Assembly: GCF_003583765.1 (NCBI RefSeq)
Contig: NZ_QXQA01000013.1
Location: 1-64,000 of the forward strand
DNA: 64,000 nucleotides
Reading direction: 5' to 3'
DNA from: Paenibacillus nanensis
Lineage (GTDB): Bacteria; Bacillota; Bacilli; Paenibacillales; Paenibacillaceae
Shown: piece after piece, positions 51,593-59,671 of the stretch
Layout of the letters: every line of letters starts with the position of its first letter
How positions within the stretch are numbered: the first letter of the stretch is position 1
Notes under the pieces: model-generated
What the model was told of the DNA's origin: nothing
Databases searched by the model: none
What the model saw: the letters and a program-made list of their open reading frames with translations, nothing else
Position numbers and translations under genes: made by a program

Positions 51593-51610
51593 GGAAAAAA
51601 ATTTTTTTCC
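51593..51610. promoter_or_regulatory. 18-bp A/T palindrome upstream of the sigY promoter
   Basis: GGAAAAAAATTTTTTTCC, four bases upstream of the -35. Phased A-tract next to a -35 suggests an UP-like element; a terminator for the opposite strand is less likely. Confidence 0.5.
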
Positions 51611-51631
51611 TTCGCCCTTGGGGCTCAGATA

Positions 51632-51715
51632 GGGATCGTTCCTGCGATTGCTGCCGCTCTCCGGAACGATCCCCCTCTCTTCGCCTGGGGCGAATGGGGT
51701 ACCCCCTGTGGGGGG
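51632..51715. other. Cluster of inverted repeats between doxX and sigY
   Basis: Four successive dyads: GGGATCGTTCC/GGAACGATCCC (51632-51642, 51663-51673), TTCGCC/GGCGAA (51680-51694), GGGGTACCCC (51696-51705) and CCCCC/GGGGG (51702-51715). No ORF. Lies upstream of the sigY promoter and downstream of the doxX terminator. Role unknown. Confidence 0.5.
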
Positions 51716-51739
51716 CCTTTACGGCGAATAATACTCAAT

Positions 51740-51786
51740 AAAAAATAGTAGACCGGCACTCCTTATAAAGCAAGGAGCACCGGTCT
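51740..51786 (-). terminator. Terminator after doxX
   Basis: Stem AGACCGG-CTCCTT with AAGGAG-CCGGTCT (51750-51786) and a CA/CA bulge; minus strand reads into ACTATTTTTTATT. The plus side also carries TTTTT. Confidence 0.85.
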
Positions 51787-51823
51787 TTTTAATGAGCCAA
51801 AATCGATCGCAATCGATGCTTGT

Positions 51824-52192
51824 TTATGATAAAGGAAGCGTCAGGCTATCCGCATTCACGACAGTTAGCAGGATGACTAACGCCATAAATACGATTGCCG
51901 GCGCGGTTTTGCTGAATGAGTCTTTAACCCTGACATGCGCGAGGCATGCTGCGACCATCGTGATTCCGAGCCAAACGCCGGCCCATGCGACCGCCCCATC
52001 ATACCAGTAGCCGATGATGAGAGCTGCCGCGCCGGCTAACTGGACGGCGCCTGTGACAACACGAAACCACTGCGGTAGTCTCAGATTTTCGAAAATATCG
52101 GTCCAATACTTCGCCCCCGCGATCTTGGCGCTCCCCGAAAAGGCATAGTAGATGACCAATAGGCTCTGTAGAACGATCGAAAAAACAGTCAT
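51824..52192 (-). CDS. DoxX-like membrane protein
   Basis: 122 residues, ATG after AGGAGGGGTTTCTT. Four helices with YYAFSGSAKIAGAKYWTDIFENLRLPQWFRVVTGAVQLAGAAALIIGYW, the DoxX-like (DoxX_2) pattern. Divergent from an ECF41-type sigma gene and carrying the same promoter type, so probably its target. Function may be redox or membrane stress; not shown. Confidence 0.85.
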   Translation of the reverse strand: MTVFSIVLQSLLVIYYAFSGSAKIAGAKYWTDIFENLRLPQWFRVVTGAVQLAGAAALIIGYWYDGAVAWAGVWLGITMVAACLAHVRVKDSFSKTAPAIVFMALVILLTVVNADSLTLPLS

Positions 52193-52278
52193 AAGAAACC
52201 CCTCCTAATACTCCTCAGATTCATTTTCCGGGACACCCTTCGAATCCGTCTTCTATCCGGTTTCCCTTGTCACTAGCT

Positions 52279-52307
52279 ATGTCGGAAGCCAACGAGGAAA
52301 CGTGACA
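52279..52307 (-). promoter_or_regulatory. ECF41-type promoter of doxX
   Basis: Minus strand: TGTCACG (52307-52301), 16-bp spacer, CGACAT (52284-52279). Close to the TGTCACA...CGTC motif known for ECF41 sigma factors. Confidence 0.65.
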
Positions 52308-52357
52308 GTTATGGCGAAAAGAATTTTAAGACGAAAAAAATTAATCCAGCATACCAA

Positions 52358-52386
52358 AGTCACATTTGTAGAGGTTCGAACGACAT
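52358..52386 (+). promoter_or_regulatory. ECF41-type promoter of the sigma gene
   Basis: Plus strand: AGTCACA (52358-52364), 16-bp spacer, CGACAT (52381-52386), 38 bp before the ATG. Same spacing and -10 as the doxX promoter. Confidence 0.65.
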
Positions 52387-52423
52387 ATAAGTAAAAAGGA
52401 ATCTCCGGGAAGGAATTTGCGAT

Positions 52424-53302
52424 ATGAACGAACAGGATTGGCTTGCGGAACAATTCGAAGCGCATCGGAATCACTTGCAAAATGTGGCTTATCGGATGCT
52501 CGGATCTTTGAACGAAGCGGATGACGCTGTGCAGGAGTCATGGATACGCCTTAGCCGCACTTATCATCATGAAGTCGAGAATATCGGGGGATGGCTGACA
52601 ACGATCGTCTCGAGGGTTTGTCTGGATATGCTCCGAGCCCGCAAAACGCGGCGCGAGGAGCTTATATTGGAAAGGGTCGCTGAACCGGTTAACAGCAGCC
52701 CAAACGAGGAGGACCCCGAACACGAGGCGCTGTTAGCCGACTCTGTTGGTCTTGCGATGCTGATGGTTCTTGGACATTTGAATCCAGCCGAACGTATCGC
52801 TTTAGTTTTGCATGATATTTTCGCTTTGTCTTTCTCGGAAGTCGGGCAAATACTGGGCCGCAACGAGGCGGCAGCCAGACAGCTTGCAAGCCGCGCGCGC
52901 CGCCGGGTTCAGGGAGCGAGGGCGACTGCGGATTCGGAGGAATTCAACCGAAGGAAAGAACTTGTCGATGCTTTCCTTTCAGCGTCGCGTGCGGGAGATT
53001 TCGAAAAGCTTCTCGCGGTATTAGATCCGAATGTTGTGCTTCGCCAGGACCCGGCCTTTCCGCCGGTCAAAGCTTGGCCCGTTGTTCACGGCGCGGAATC
53101 TGTTGCCAAAGGCTTTGCCGGCCGCGCGCAAGGCGCAAGGCTGGTGCTCGTAAACGGCTCCGTTGGCGCAGTCGTAGCTCCTCGCGGTCAAATGCTGTTT
53201 GTACTCGAACTCAAGATTGTGGATGGCAGGATCACCGAGATCGAAATGATTGCGGAGCAATCGCGGATTCGCGAGCTCGACTTGGCGGAAATGAAGGATT
53301 GA
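52424..53302 (+). CDS. ECF41-type sigma factor with SnoaL-like C-terminal domain
   Basis: 292 residues, ATG after GGGAAGGAATTTGCGAT. Sigma regions 2 (LQNVAYRMLGSLNEADDAVQESWIRLSR, GWLTTIVSRVCLDMLRARKTRREE) and 4 (LNPAERIALVLHDIFALSFSEVGQILGRNEAAARQLASRARRRV). From about residue 170 a SnoaL/NTF2-like domain follows (VDAFLSASRAGDFEKLLAVLDPNVVLRQD), the mark of ECF41, which lacks a separate anti-sigma factor and is controlled by this tail. Confidence 0.92.
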   Translation: MNEQDWLAEQFEAHRNHLQNVAYRMLGSLNEADDAVQESWIRLSRTYHHEVENIGGWLTTIVSRVCLDMLRARKTRREELILERVAEPVNSSPNEEDPEHEALLADSVGLAMLMVLGHLNPAERIALVLHDIFALSFSEVGQILGRNEAAARQLASRARRRVQGARATADSEEFNRRKELVDAFLSASRAGDFEKLLAVLDPNVVLRQDPAFPPVKAWPVVHGAESVAKGFAGRAQGARLVLVNGSVGAVVAPRGQMLFVLELKIVDGRITEIEMIAEQSRIRELDLAEMKD

Positions 53303-53336
53303 TGCGGTAATAGACGGAAGAGAACAGCCGAGAGGA

Positions 53337-53873
53337 TCAGCTGTTCTCCAAGACGACATCCCAGCGATGTCTGTATTCAGCAAGCTTCGGGTGAGGTTCT
53401 TTGGGCGGTTCGTTCAAGATCAGGCGGACCTTTCCGATCCACTCCTCAAAGGAAGAAAACGAGGCAAAAGCGTTTGCTGTTTCCGGCGACAGATAGAGGA
53501 ACAGCGGCTGCGGATACTTTTCCGCCAGATGGCGGAGCGCCGCCTCGATCGGCGTATATTTTTTCCGCTTCCCTTCCCAATTCTCTATTGTAATTTTCGC
53601 TTCGTCTTCATGCCCCCGCCGCCATTCGAACAAGCGGTCCTCCCGCTTATAATAGGGGTCAACCATGCGCTTCCACATGCGCCTTATCGTCTCCTCGTGC
53701 AGCGGGTAGAGCACGAGCTTCGCAAACCCCCGCGTTTTCGCCTGCTCGGCAGCGCGCTCGAGCTCTAGATCGGATACGTCTTGAAACATATCGTAATAGA
53801 CCAGCGTGCCCTTTCCCGAATAGGTATCCGATTCCACGTGACCGAATGGCACCTTCTGAACGCTTCGTTCCAT
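53337..53873 (-). CDS. Conserved hypothetical cytoplasmic protein
   Basis: 178 residues, ATG-start, no membrane segment. Features: DLELERAAEQAKTRGFAKLVLYPLHEETIRRM, then basic WEGKRKKYTPIEAALRHLAEKY, then PLFLYLSPETANAFASFSSFEEWI. Looks like a full alpha/beta protein with conserved spacing, but I cannot name the family. The 3' end forms half of a hairpin (GAGAACAGC at 53320-53328 with GCTGTTCTC at 53340-53348), which may end transcription. Confidence 0.65.
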   Translation of the reverse strand: MERSVQKVPFGHVESDTYSGKGTLVYYDMFQDVSDLELERAAEQAKTRGFAKLVLYPLHEETIRRMWKRMVDPYYKREDRLFEWRRGHEDEAKITIENWEGKRKKYTPIEAALRHLAEKYPQPLFLYLSPETANAFASFSSFEEWIGKVRLILNEPPKEPHPKLAEYRHRWDVVLENS

Positions 53874-53954
53874 AACATCCCTCCGTCATTCTTATCCTCA
53901 GCAGCTCGCGTCATAGTATACCCATCCGTTATTTCAATCTAGTCTGGACGAACT

Positions 53955-54269
53955 CTACTCATCGTCTTCTGCCTCATTTGAATAAAGGAGCTTATCTACT
54001 CTAACCCACTCCTTTAATTCCTCCCTTAGCCTCGGATAATTCATTTCTAGATGACCATTCTCCTGTAAAAAGATCAATCCTTTATGAGTTAACCTTGCTG
54101 GTTTTAAAGACATTTGGTCCCCAGCCCGTAACACGCGTTCAATATATCCTTGGCGTTCAATCAAGTTGATCATTCTTGCGAATTCTTCATCTTTTAATCC
54201 ATAATCCGAGGCAGCTAATTCAGGCGTCTTTTTATGGATTTCCTTCATAATGCTAAACCCGACTCTCAT
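53955..54269 (-). CDS. YjcQ-like winged-helix protein
   Basis: 104 residues from the ATG at 54269, seven bases after GAGGTG. The pattern IMKEIHKKTPELAASDYGLKDEEFARMINLIERQGYIERV ... LTHKGLIFLQENG resembles YjcQ of B. subtilis, a small winged-helix protein often found in or near prophages. No phage genes are nearby here. It could be a DNA-binding regulator. Confidence 0.7.
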   Translation of the reverse strand: MRVGFSIMKEIHKKTPELAASDYGLKDEEFARMINLIERQGYIERVLRAGDQMSLKPARLTHKGLIFLQENGHLEMNYPRLREELKEWVRVDKLLYSNEAEDDE

Positions 54270-54371
54270 TGCCAACACCTCGAATTGCAATTCTTATAGG
54301 AAAAATGCTCCCATGAAAAAGAACCCGCGGCAGCAGTCTACTTTTCATTGGAAGCATCCATCGATCGAATT

Positions 54372-55976
54372 CTATTGTTTTTGTTCCGGCTTGCGCGGCA
54401 GCGTCCGGCTGAACCAGTTCCAGATCGGCTGGATATCGTTATGATCCATGCCGGCCACTTTGTAGCCGAAGGGGCTTCCGAGGACATTGACCGATAAGGA
54501 GCCGACGCCTTTTCGCCGTTGACCGCTTGTTCGTCTCACTTTCATGACAACGATTCTTGGCCTGCGGATGTAGTAGGTGCTGCGGCCGAAAACGCGATGT
54601 CTCATCGTCAGTTGACCCTCTTCAAGCAGGAGCCCGGCTGCCCGGTGACTGCTGATGCGCCACCATAGCGTAAGCGGCAAGAGGACAAGCGACCAAGCGC
54701 CTGCCGCTCCGAATATCGCAATTAGCGAAGCGCAGACCACCAGCGCAATTAACATCGGGATGCGTACGTAATAGATGAGCGCCTTGCGAGGCGACAGCGA
54801 CATCCGGCTTGCCGAATGAACACGCATCCCGGGCACAAACCCGTCCAGAAGCTCTTGAATCTCCGAGAACTTAATGAATGGATGAAGCATGAGCTGCTCG
54901 TTCTTGTCAGACGAGACGACCTGAAGCTTTACTTCCGAATAACCAAAAGGCTGTCTCAGCCAGCTTTCGTTCACGATCACAGCCTGCACATTGGCGGGGT
55001 CAAAGAGAACATTTTTCTTCTCCAGCAAGCCGTACGAAAGGGACACTTGCTTGCCGTCCCTCCTCAGCGTAAATCCGCTGTATTTCAATATGTATAAAAG
55101 AATGGACAGCACCCATGCCAATCCGATAATCAGTACCGCGGCTCCAACGATGAGCAGGATGTTCGGCGTATGGCTGATTGAATCTTCCACGATATCCTCG
55201 AAGAAATGATCCGGAAGCAGCAGGTCAAGAAAATCGTCGGCAAATGAATACAGACCGCCTATAAACGCCGCGGCTAAGCCGAAGTTCAGCGATGTTGCGG
55301 CTGCCTGGAACAGCTTCCCCGCATCCAAAGCTACCGCCGCGTCGGGAGTATCCGCGCGATCGAATGCGGCATATGCATTCGAACCGGTATTTCCGACCCT
55401 TGTCCCGTTTCCTTCGGATATAGCTGCGCCAGCCAAAGCATCGCTTTCGGCCTGGACTTCGCCATATACAACAGCATTCGAGATGCTCATTTGTTCCGCG
55501 TCCGCGGTAACGATGCCTTCCTGCCGCCCTTGGGATGGAGCGCGCCTTAACAGCTCTTTGATGCGGTTCGCTTCCTCCATTTTCAGCGTATGAAGGATGC
55601 CGTCGGCTTTTTTGTTGCCGCCCGGCGTCTCAATTTTGAGCTGGACAACCCCGAGCATACGCTGAATAAGCGGCTGCTCGATATTAACCGAATGGATCCG
55701 GGAATAATAAATCGTTTTCTCTTCGCGGAACACCAGTCCCGAGCGAATGATGATTCGGTCGTTCTCCAGCCAAAAGCCGAACCGGCGCCACTGCAAATAG
55801 CTGATAAAAGCAAACAGCAGCAAAGCACCGCCGCCGCCCGCAAACCAATACCATTCGAGCCCCTTCCCGTTCGCCCCTCTGATCAAGGAAATGAGAATAA
55901 TCGGCAGGAAGCCTTTTAATATGGATAAAACGCCAAATCCGATGTATGCGGGGTGAAGCGTGCGCCGTTCATTCAT
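54372..55976 (-). CDS. ydbT: YdbT-like membrane protein with three PH (bPH2) domains
   Basis: 534 residues from the ATG at 55976; an ATG one codon earlier is equally possible. Helix pairs at about 10-60, 235-330 and 395-440 separate three bPH2 units (FWLENDRIIIRSGLVFREEKTIYYSRIHSVNIEQPLIQRMLGV; LRRDGKQVSLSYGLLEKKNVLFDPANVQAVIV; LTMRHRVFGRSTYYIRRPRIVVMKV). An extra Ala/Ser-rich stretch at about 165-215 is unusual. Start overlaps the ydbS stop. In B. subtilis YdbST help resist some peptides (e.g. amylocyclicin-type). Confidence 0.85.
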   Translation of the reverse strand: MNERRTLHPAYIGFGVLSILKGFLPIILISLIRGANGKGLEWYWFAGGGGALLLFAFISYLQWRRFGFWLENDRIIIRSGLVFREEKTIYYSRIHSVNIEQPLIQRMLGVVQLKIETPGGNKKADGILHTLKMEEANRIKELLRRAPSQGRQEGIVTADAEQMSISNAVVYGEVQAESDALAGAAISEGNGTRVGNTGSNAYAAFDRADTPDAAVALDAGKLFQAAATSLNFGLAAAFIGGLYSFADDFLDLLLPDHFFEDIVEDSISHTPNILLIVGAAVLIIGLAWVLSILLYILKYSGFTLRRDGKQVSLSYGLLEKKNVLFDPANVQAVIVNESWLRQPFGYSEVKLQVVSSDKNEQLMLHPFIKFSEIQELLDGFVPGMRVHSASRMSLSPRKALIYYVRIPMLIALVVCASLIAIFGAAGAWSLVLLPLTLWWRISSHRAAGLLLEEGQLTMRHRVFGRSTYYIRRPRIVVMKVRRTSGQRRKGVGSLSVNVLGSPFGYKVAGMDHNDIQPIWNWFSRTLPRKPEQKQ

Positions 55977-56448
55977 CATCCGCTTCCACCTTCGCGAGCT
56001 GGCCGATGCGCCGCTTGAGAGCCTCCGCTTCATCCCGCTTCAAGCCAGCAATTTTATGTGTTGTCGCCGCAGTCACGACGGATACCGTTGCGAGTCCGAA
56101 CTTCCGCATAAGCGGGCCGCTCCCTAGCTCAACATGCTGCACCCGCACCATCGGCACGAGTACGTTGCTGATAAAGATAATCCCCGATTCGATCTCCAGC
56201 TCTTCCTCGAACAGCTCATATCGAAACCGCTTGTATTTAACTGCCGGCACCAGCCATGTGAATACCAATAGGGACAATACTAGCAAGCCGGCACAAATCC
56301 ATACCGGAATCAGCGTCCAATCCTGCCACAGCGCCACGATCAAATAAGCAATAATGATGATCAGGAATATCCCATTTGAAATGAGCTCCGAAATACGATA
56401 GACCTTTAAATAATCGTGATGAAGCCTTTTTGTTAATTTTCGATCCAA
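55969..56448 (-). CDS. ydbS: YdbS-like membrane protein with PH (bPH2) domain
   Basis: 159 residues from a TTG at 56448, after AGGAGGAGAAAGC; codons further upstream belong to no family. Two helices (about 20-65) then one bPH2 domain with RFRYELFEEELEIESGIIFISNVLVPMVRVQHVELGSGPLMRKFGLATVSVVTAATTHKI. Works with ydbT, its overlapping neighbour. 56 bp after the Tad-related genes, so possibly read through from that operon. Confidence 0.85.
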   Translation of the reverse strand: MDRKLTKRLHHDYLKVYRISELISNGIFLIIIIAYLIVALWQDWTLIPVWICAGLLVLSLLVFTWLVPAVKYKRFRYELFEEELEIESGIIFISNVLVPMVRVQHVELGSGPLMRKFGLATVSVVTAATTHKIAGLKRDEAEALKRRIGQLAKVEADDE

Positions 56449-56504
56449 GCTTTCTCCTCCTATCCCTTCCCCCTTCCTATTACACCAGATTTTCCAAATC
56501 GCCG

Positions 56505-56990
56505 TCAACCGACAACGAGCTCCGCCGCCCCTTTTATCTCCCATACAATCGGCTCTATGAGCGAGAACCTTCGCGGATGGACGACCTTCGCGATCATAAT
56601 GACGCCGGGCCTTTGCAGCACTGTTTCGTAATGGTAAGTGTCATTGCGGTAATAAAACGGAAAGGACTGCTCGGCATTGACAACCTCGAACACCAGCACC
56701 TCTACCGGGTCCCTTAGGAAGGAGCCCGCAAGCGGGACGCCGTTCTCATCCAGTTGGAGATTGCGCTGAAGATACAGCTCGGCCGCATCCTCAGCCAACG
56801 CCTCATCGATCCGGGCGATGCCGGCTCCAAGCGCCTCCTTATCCAGCTGCTGGGCTGCCGCATGCGCCGCCCGGTTCACGGCCCGCTTGCTTTGAAACAG
56901 CGTCTTCATCGCCATTTCCTCTTCAACCTGCAGCACATGCGCAGAGAGCCAAATGACCATCATCGCCACCATCAGCACCAGCTTGTACAA
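56505..56990 (-). CDS. Tad-locus pseudopilin-like membrane protein (TadE/F-like)
   Basis: 161 residues, TTG start eight bases after AAGGAGG. A hydrophobic N-terminus (residues 2-19) is followed by a helical, charged stretch (EEEMAMKTLFQSKRAVNRAAHAAAQQLDKEA) and an outside globular part. This is the TadE/TadF or archaeal-pilin-like plan, but no classic leader is visible. It lies 15 bp after a similar gene in the Tad operon. Assignment rests mainly on location. Confidence 0.6.
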   Translation of the reverse strand: MYKLVLMVAMMVIWLSAHVLQVEEEMAMKTLFQSKRAVNRAAHAAAQQLDKEALGAGIARIDEALAEDAAELYLQRNLQLDENGVPLAGSFLRDPVEVLVFEVVNAEQSFPFYYRNDTYHYETVLQRPGVIMIAKVVHPRRFSLIEPIVWEIKGAAELVVG

Positions 56991-57005
56991 CCAGCCATCC
57001 TCCTT

Positions 57006-57434
57006 TCACCACGGCACATACTCGCTCATCTTCATGCCGAACGCTTTCATGCGCGCATCGGGAGCGATGGGCGTAATGCCGATAAGCGAATCGATCAGGA
57101 ACAAGTTCTCGTAAGGATAGCTGGCCGTAAGCGATATGCCTACGCCTCTGGGCACGGGTGCGCTCGGATCGGTCGGGTCCGCTCCGCTGGTCGTATCGTA
57201 GTCAAACAGAATCGCTTCCTCCCGCAGCCCAAAAGCCGCAAGCCGCCGCTTCGACGCTTGTTCCATAGCCGGACTGATGTAGCCGTATGTTCCGCTTGCT
57301 CCAACCTCCAGCAAATAATCGACCTCCTGCTGAAGAACCGCTTGTCTGACAATAACGACATGCTTATAAATGGGGGAGAACATCATCCAGCAAATCATCG
57401 CAGCGAATAATATAAATACCAGCAGCTGCTTCAA
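57006..57434 (-). CDS. Tad-locus pseudopilin-like membrane protein
   Basis: 142 residues, TTG start overlapping the previous stop (TTGA at 57431-57434), after AAGGGGATGAGCCC. Hydrophobic residues 3-20, then YKHVVIVRQAVLQQEVDYLLEVGASGTYGYISPAMEQASKRRLAAFG and a globular tail. Same plan as the 56505 gene: N-terminal anchor with an amphipathic helix, as in minor pilins. Family not recognised with certainty. Confidence 0.6.
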   Translation of the reverse strand: MKQLLVFILFAAMICWMMFSPIYKHVVIVRQAVLQQEVDYLLEVGASGTYGYISPAMEQASKRRLAAFGLREEAILFDYDTTSGADPTDPSAPVPRGVGISLTASYPYENLFLIDSLIGITPIAPDARMKAFGMKMSEYVPW

Positions 57435-57577
57435 GGGCTCATCCCCTTCACATAGTCACTGATCGCTCCCCCTGTACGATTCACGCCGTCCTTCATCCCG
57501 CCTTCTCCTTCAGCAACGGCCGTATAGATCAATAGAACTGTGATAATAAGCAGCACCGAAGTTAAAATCGCCCGCAT
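57431..57577 (-). CDS. Small pilin-like protein 2 (48 residues)
   Basis: ATG at 57577 after GGACGGAGGTAACCTC. The product opens MRAILTSVLLIITVLLIYTA and ends in a polar tail (EGEGGMKDGVNRTGGAISDYVKGMSP). Size, hydrophobic start and place between tadC and the minor pilin-like genes suggest an Flp-like pilin or a small assembly factor. No G/xxxxE leader is seen. Paralogous in plan to the gene at 57628. Confidence 0.65.
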   Translation of the reverse strand: MRAILTSVLLIITVLLIYTAVAEGEGGMKDGVNRTGGAISDYVKGMSP

Positions 57578-57627
57578 GAGGTTACCTCCGTCCGTACCAT
57601 TATGCCTAATCATCTATGAATCCCAAA

Positions 57628-57777
57628 TCATGGTCGGAGCGAGCCGATCCTTGTATTCGCGGCATTTCCTTGGGACTCGATCTGGCTTCTTGTTCCCGTT
57701 GTGTCCTGCGCGATAATCGAGTTGAAAATGACGATGACTACAACCAGCATCATGACCGTCATCAAAATATTGCGCAT
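57628..57777 (-). CDS. Small pilin-like protein 1 (49 residues)
   Basis: A short gene with a strong ribosome binding site (AAGGAGGTGAAGAGGG) nine bases before the ATG at 57777. Product: MRNILMTVMMLVVVIVIFNS then a polar Thr/Gln/Asn-rich tail ending RIGSLRP. 52 bp after tadC. Shares MR-IL and a hydrophobic core with the next gene at 57577, so the two may be ancient duplicates. Candidate major pilin of this locus, by position. Confidence 0.65.
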   Translation of the reverse strand: MRNILMTVMMLVVVIVIFNSIIAQDTTGTRSQIESQGNAANTRIGSLRP

Positions 57778-57829
57778 CCCTCTTCACCTCCTTGCGAGAA
57801 TAGTAATTGTCGGCCGGCAACCCGCTGTT

Positions 57830-58720
57830 TTAGCCGAGCGACTGGAACAATTTCTGCCCTTCCCTTACCCACGGATAAATAAAGACTTGAAACGTATACA
57901 GGATCGGGACGCCCGCTATAACAAAGAGCACGTATGAGGTTGATTCCTTGCGGCTTTCCTTTGCCAGCTCCAGCTTCTCCTTATAGTCGGAAATCCGCAC
58001 TCGAAGAATATCGTAATATTGTCCGCTCTCATGCTGCCTGAGCGCGTCGATCGTCTCGACAAAGCTCATGCCTTCGTCCGTCCCGACCCTCAGCTTGAAA
58101 CCCCTCAGCGCTAGGACGGGGTCGTGGTACCACTCCGCAAGCAGCCGTTCCAGATCTCCTCGCATCACGCGCGTGTAAGGCACGCAGCGCATCAGCTTCG
58201 TATGGATATTGAGCGCCGAATCCGCCAAGTACAGCAATTGATTGCTGATCACGTAAATCTCTTTGGTCAATTGGTGAGCCCTCATCTTGCGGGCCGCTCG
58301 AAGCCAGATCCGATCCGCCTTCAGGCCCGCCGCGAGCAGTATCGGAATACCGCCCATTGCCTGCATAGAAAGCAGCATCCAATTGTTGTCGAAGATGGCT
58401 GCCGCTATTAAAGCCGTTATCACACAAATCACGATGCCGAATCTGCGAGCAATCATATACCAAGCGGCATCCGCCGTTACGCCGCAGCCCGCGAGCAGAA
58501 GCTCCCTTTCCTGGTATGCGGCGCTGTCCTTCCGAATGCCGAACGCTTTGATCCACGCGTCAGGAGCGGCTTTTTGACGCCAGCTTAAGAAAGCAAGCCG
58601 CTTCCATCTCGCCGGCCGTCTAGGCATAAGCTGAAGGAGGGCGTAGATGCCGGCTGCCGCGAATAGAAACTGGCCGGCTGCCGCTCCTGCAGACGTTAAA
58701 GCCGTAACCCACTGCATCAT
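57830..58720 (-). CDS. tadC: Tad/Flp secretion inner-membrane protein, TadC-like
   Basis: 296 residues, ATG after AGGAGAAAACTTTGG. GspF/T2SSF domain: helices near 5-27, 90-110, 115-135 and 270-290; the cytoplasmic part AHQLTKEIYVISNQLLYLADSALNIHTKLMRCVPYTRVMRGDLERLLAEWYHDP matches the T2SSF core. Platform protein with TadB for assembly of the pilus. Confidence 0.85.
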   Translation of the reverse strand: MMQWVTALTSAGAAAGQFLFAAAGIYALLQLMPRRPARWKRLAFLSWRQKAAPDAWIKAFGIRKDSAAYQERELLLAGCGVTADAAWYMIARRFGIVICVITALIAAAIFDNNWMLLSMQAMGGIPILLAAGLKADRIWLRAARKMRAHQLTKEIYVISNQLLYLADSALNIHTKLMRCVPYTRVMRGDLERLLAEWYHDPVLALRGFKLRVGTDEGMSFVETIDALRQHESGQYYDILRVRISDYKEKLELAKESRKESTSYVLFVIAGVPILYTFQVFIYPWVREGQKLFQSLG

Positions 58721-58735
58721 CCAAAGTTTTCTCCT

Positions 58736-59671
58736 TTACATTTTTTTGCGGGAAAGCCACAGCCCCATCAGAAAGGAGCCGAATATAAGCAAAAGCGCGT
58801 TTAACAGCAAATCCCGGCCGTGCGGATCGTACAAATAATAAAAAATCGAGTTATCCCGGTTATACCGGATATTGATGCCCATAAATAACGCGAGAAACAA
58901 TACGGGCGTAAAGTTCGCCACTCGAATTTCGAGCAGACGATGCCGCTCCTGCTCATTAGCCCTCCTAGCCTTCCTCATATCTCCGAGCAGCTCTTTTAAG
59001 CTGTCCGACACGGAGATCCCCTCCGCAAGCGCCACCCGCAATATTTGCGCAAAATAATCCGCCCACACATGCCCGAGAGACGCGGCCATCAGCCGCAGAC
59101 TTGCCTCATCATCGCCCCTCACGGACAGATTGCGGTACAGCTGCTCGAACACCGCTTGCATCGGGCCAAGCAGCCGTTTCTCCTCGACGGTCCGCTGCAA
59201 TGCAACCCGAACCTGACGTTCGCCGGTCACGAGATAGCATTGGTAGAACAGCTCGACAGCGGGCAGGAAATCCATCTGTGCTCCCATACGACGGTGAATG
59301 AGCAGTCCCCTAAGCCATACATAAGGGGAGAATCCGATCACGAATCCAAAAAGAAGAGTCCCTTTTACCGTTTGGAAAAACAGACCGCCCGACAGTAAGC
59401 CGGCCAGCAGCAAGCCTACGGACATACCCAGGAATAAATCCGGCTTCATCCGAAGCCGAAGCATCTCCAGCAGCTCTTCGATATGCTGAACGATAACCCG
59501 GTAATGCTTGAACCGAGTAAGGAGCAGCCTCCGCAGGCTATACGGCGACTCGTATGTAAGCCTGCCGCGAAGAAGGCGCTTCTGCTGCCATGCCTGCAGC
59601 AAGGAATACAGGATGATGTTCAATAGAAGGAAGAGGAGCGCGATGCCTGCAAGCAGCGATATATTATTCAT
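58736..59671 (-). CDS. tadB: Tad/Flp secretion inner-membrane protein, TadB-like
   Basis: 311 residues, ATG overlaps the tadA stop. Helices near 4-22, 80-120 and 255-307, with T2SSF core GAQMDFLPAVELFYQCYLVTGERQVRVALQRTVEEKRLLGPMQAVFEQLYRNLSV and ILRVALAEGISVSDSLKELLGDMRKARRA. Partner of TadC. Confidence 0.85.
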   Translation of the reverse strand: MNNISLLAGIALLFLLLNIILYSLLQAWQQKRLLRGRLTYESPYSLRRLLLTRFKHYRVIVQHIEELLEMLRLRMKPDLFLGMSVGLLLAGLLSGGLFFQTVKGTLLFGFVIGFSPYVWLRGLLIHRRMGAQMDFLPAVELFYQCYLVTGERQVRVALQRTVEEKRLLGPMQAVFEQLYRNLSVRGDDEASLRLMAASLGHVWADYFAQILRVALAEGISVSDSLKELLGDMRKARRANEQERHRLLEIRVANFTPVLFLALFMGINIRYNRDNSIFYYLYDPHGRDLLLNALLLIFGSFLMGLWLSRKKM

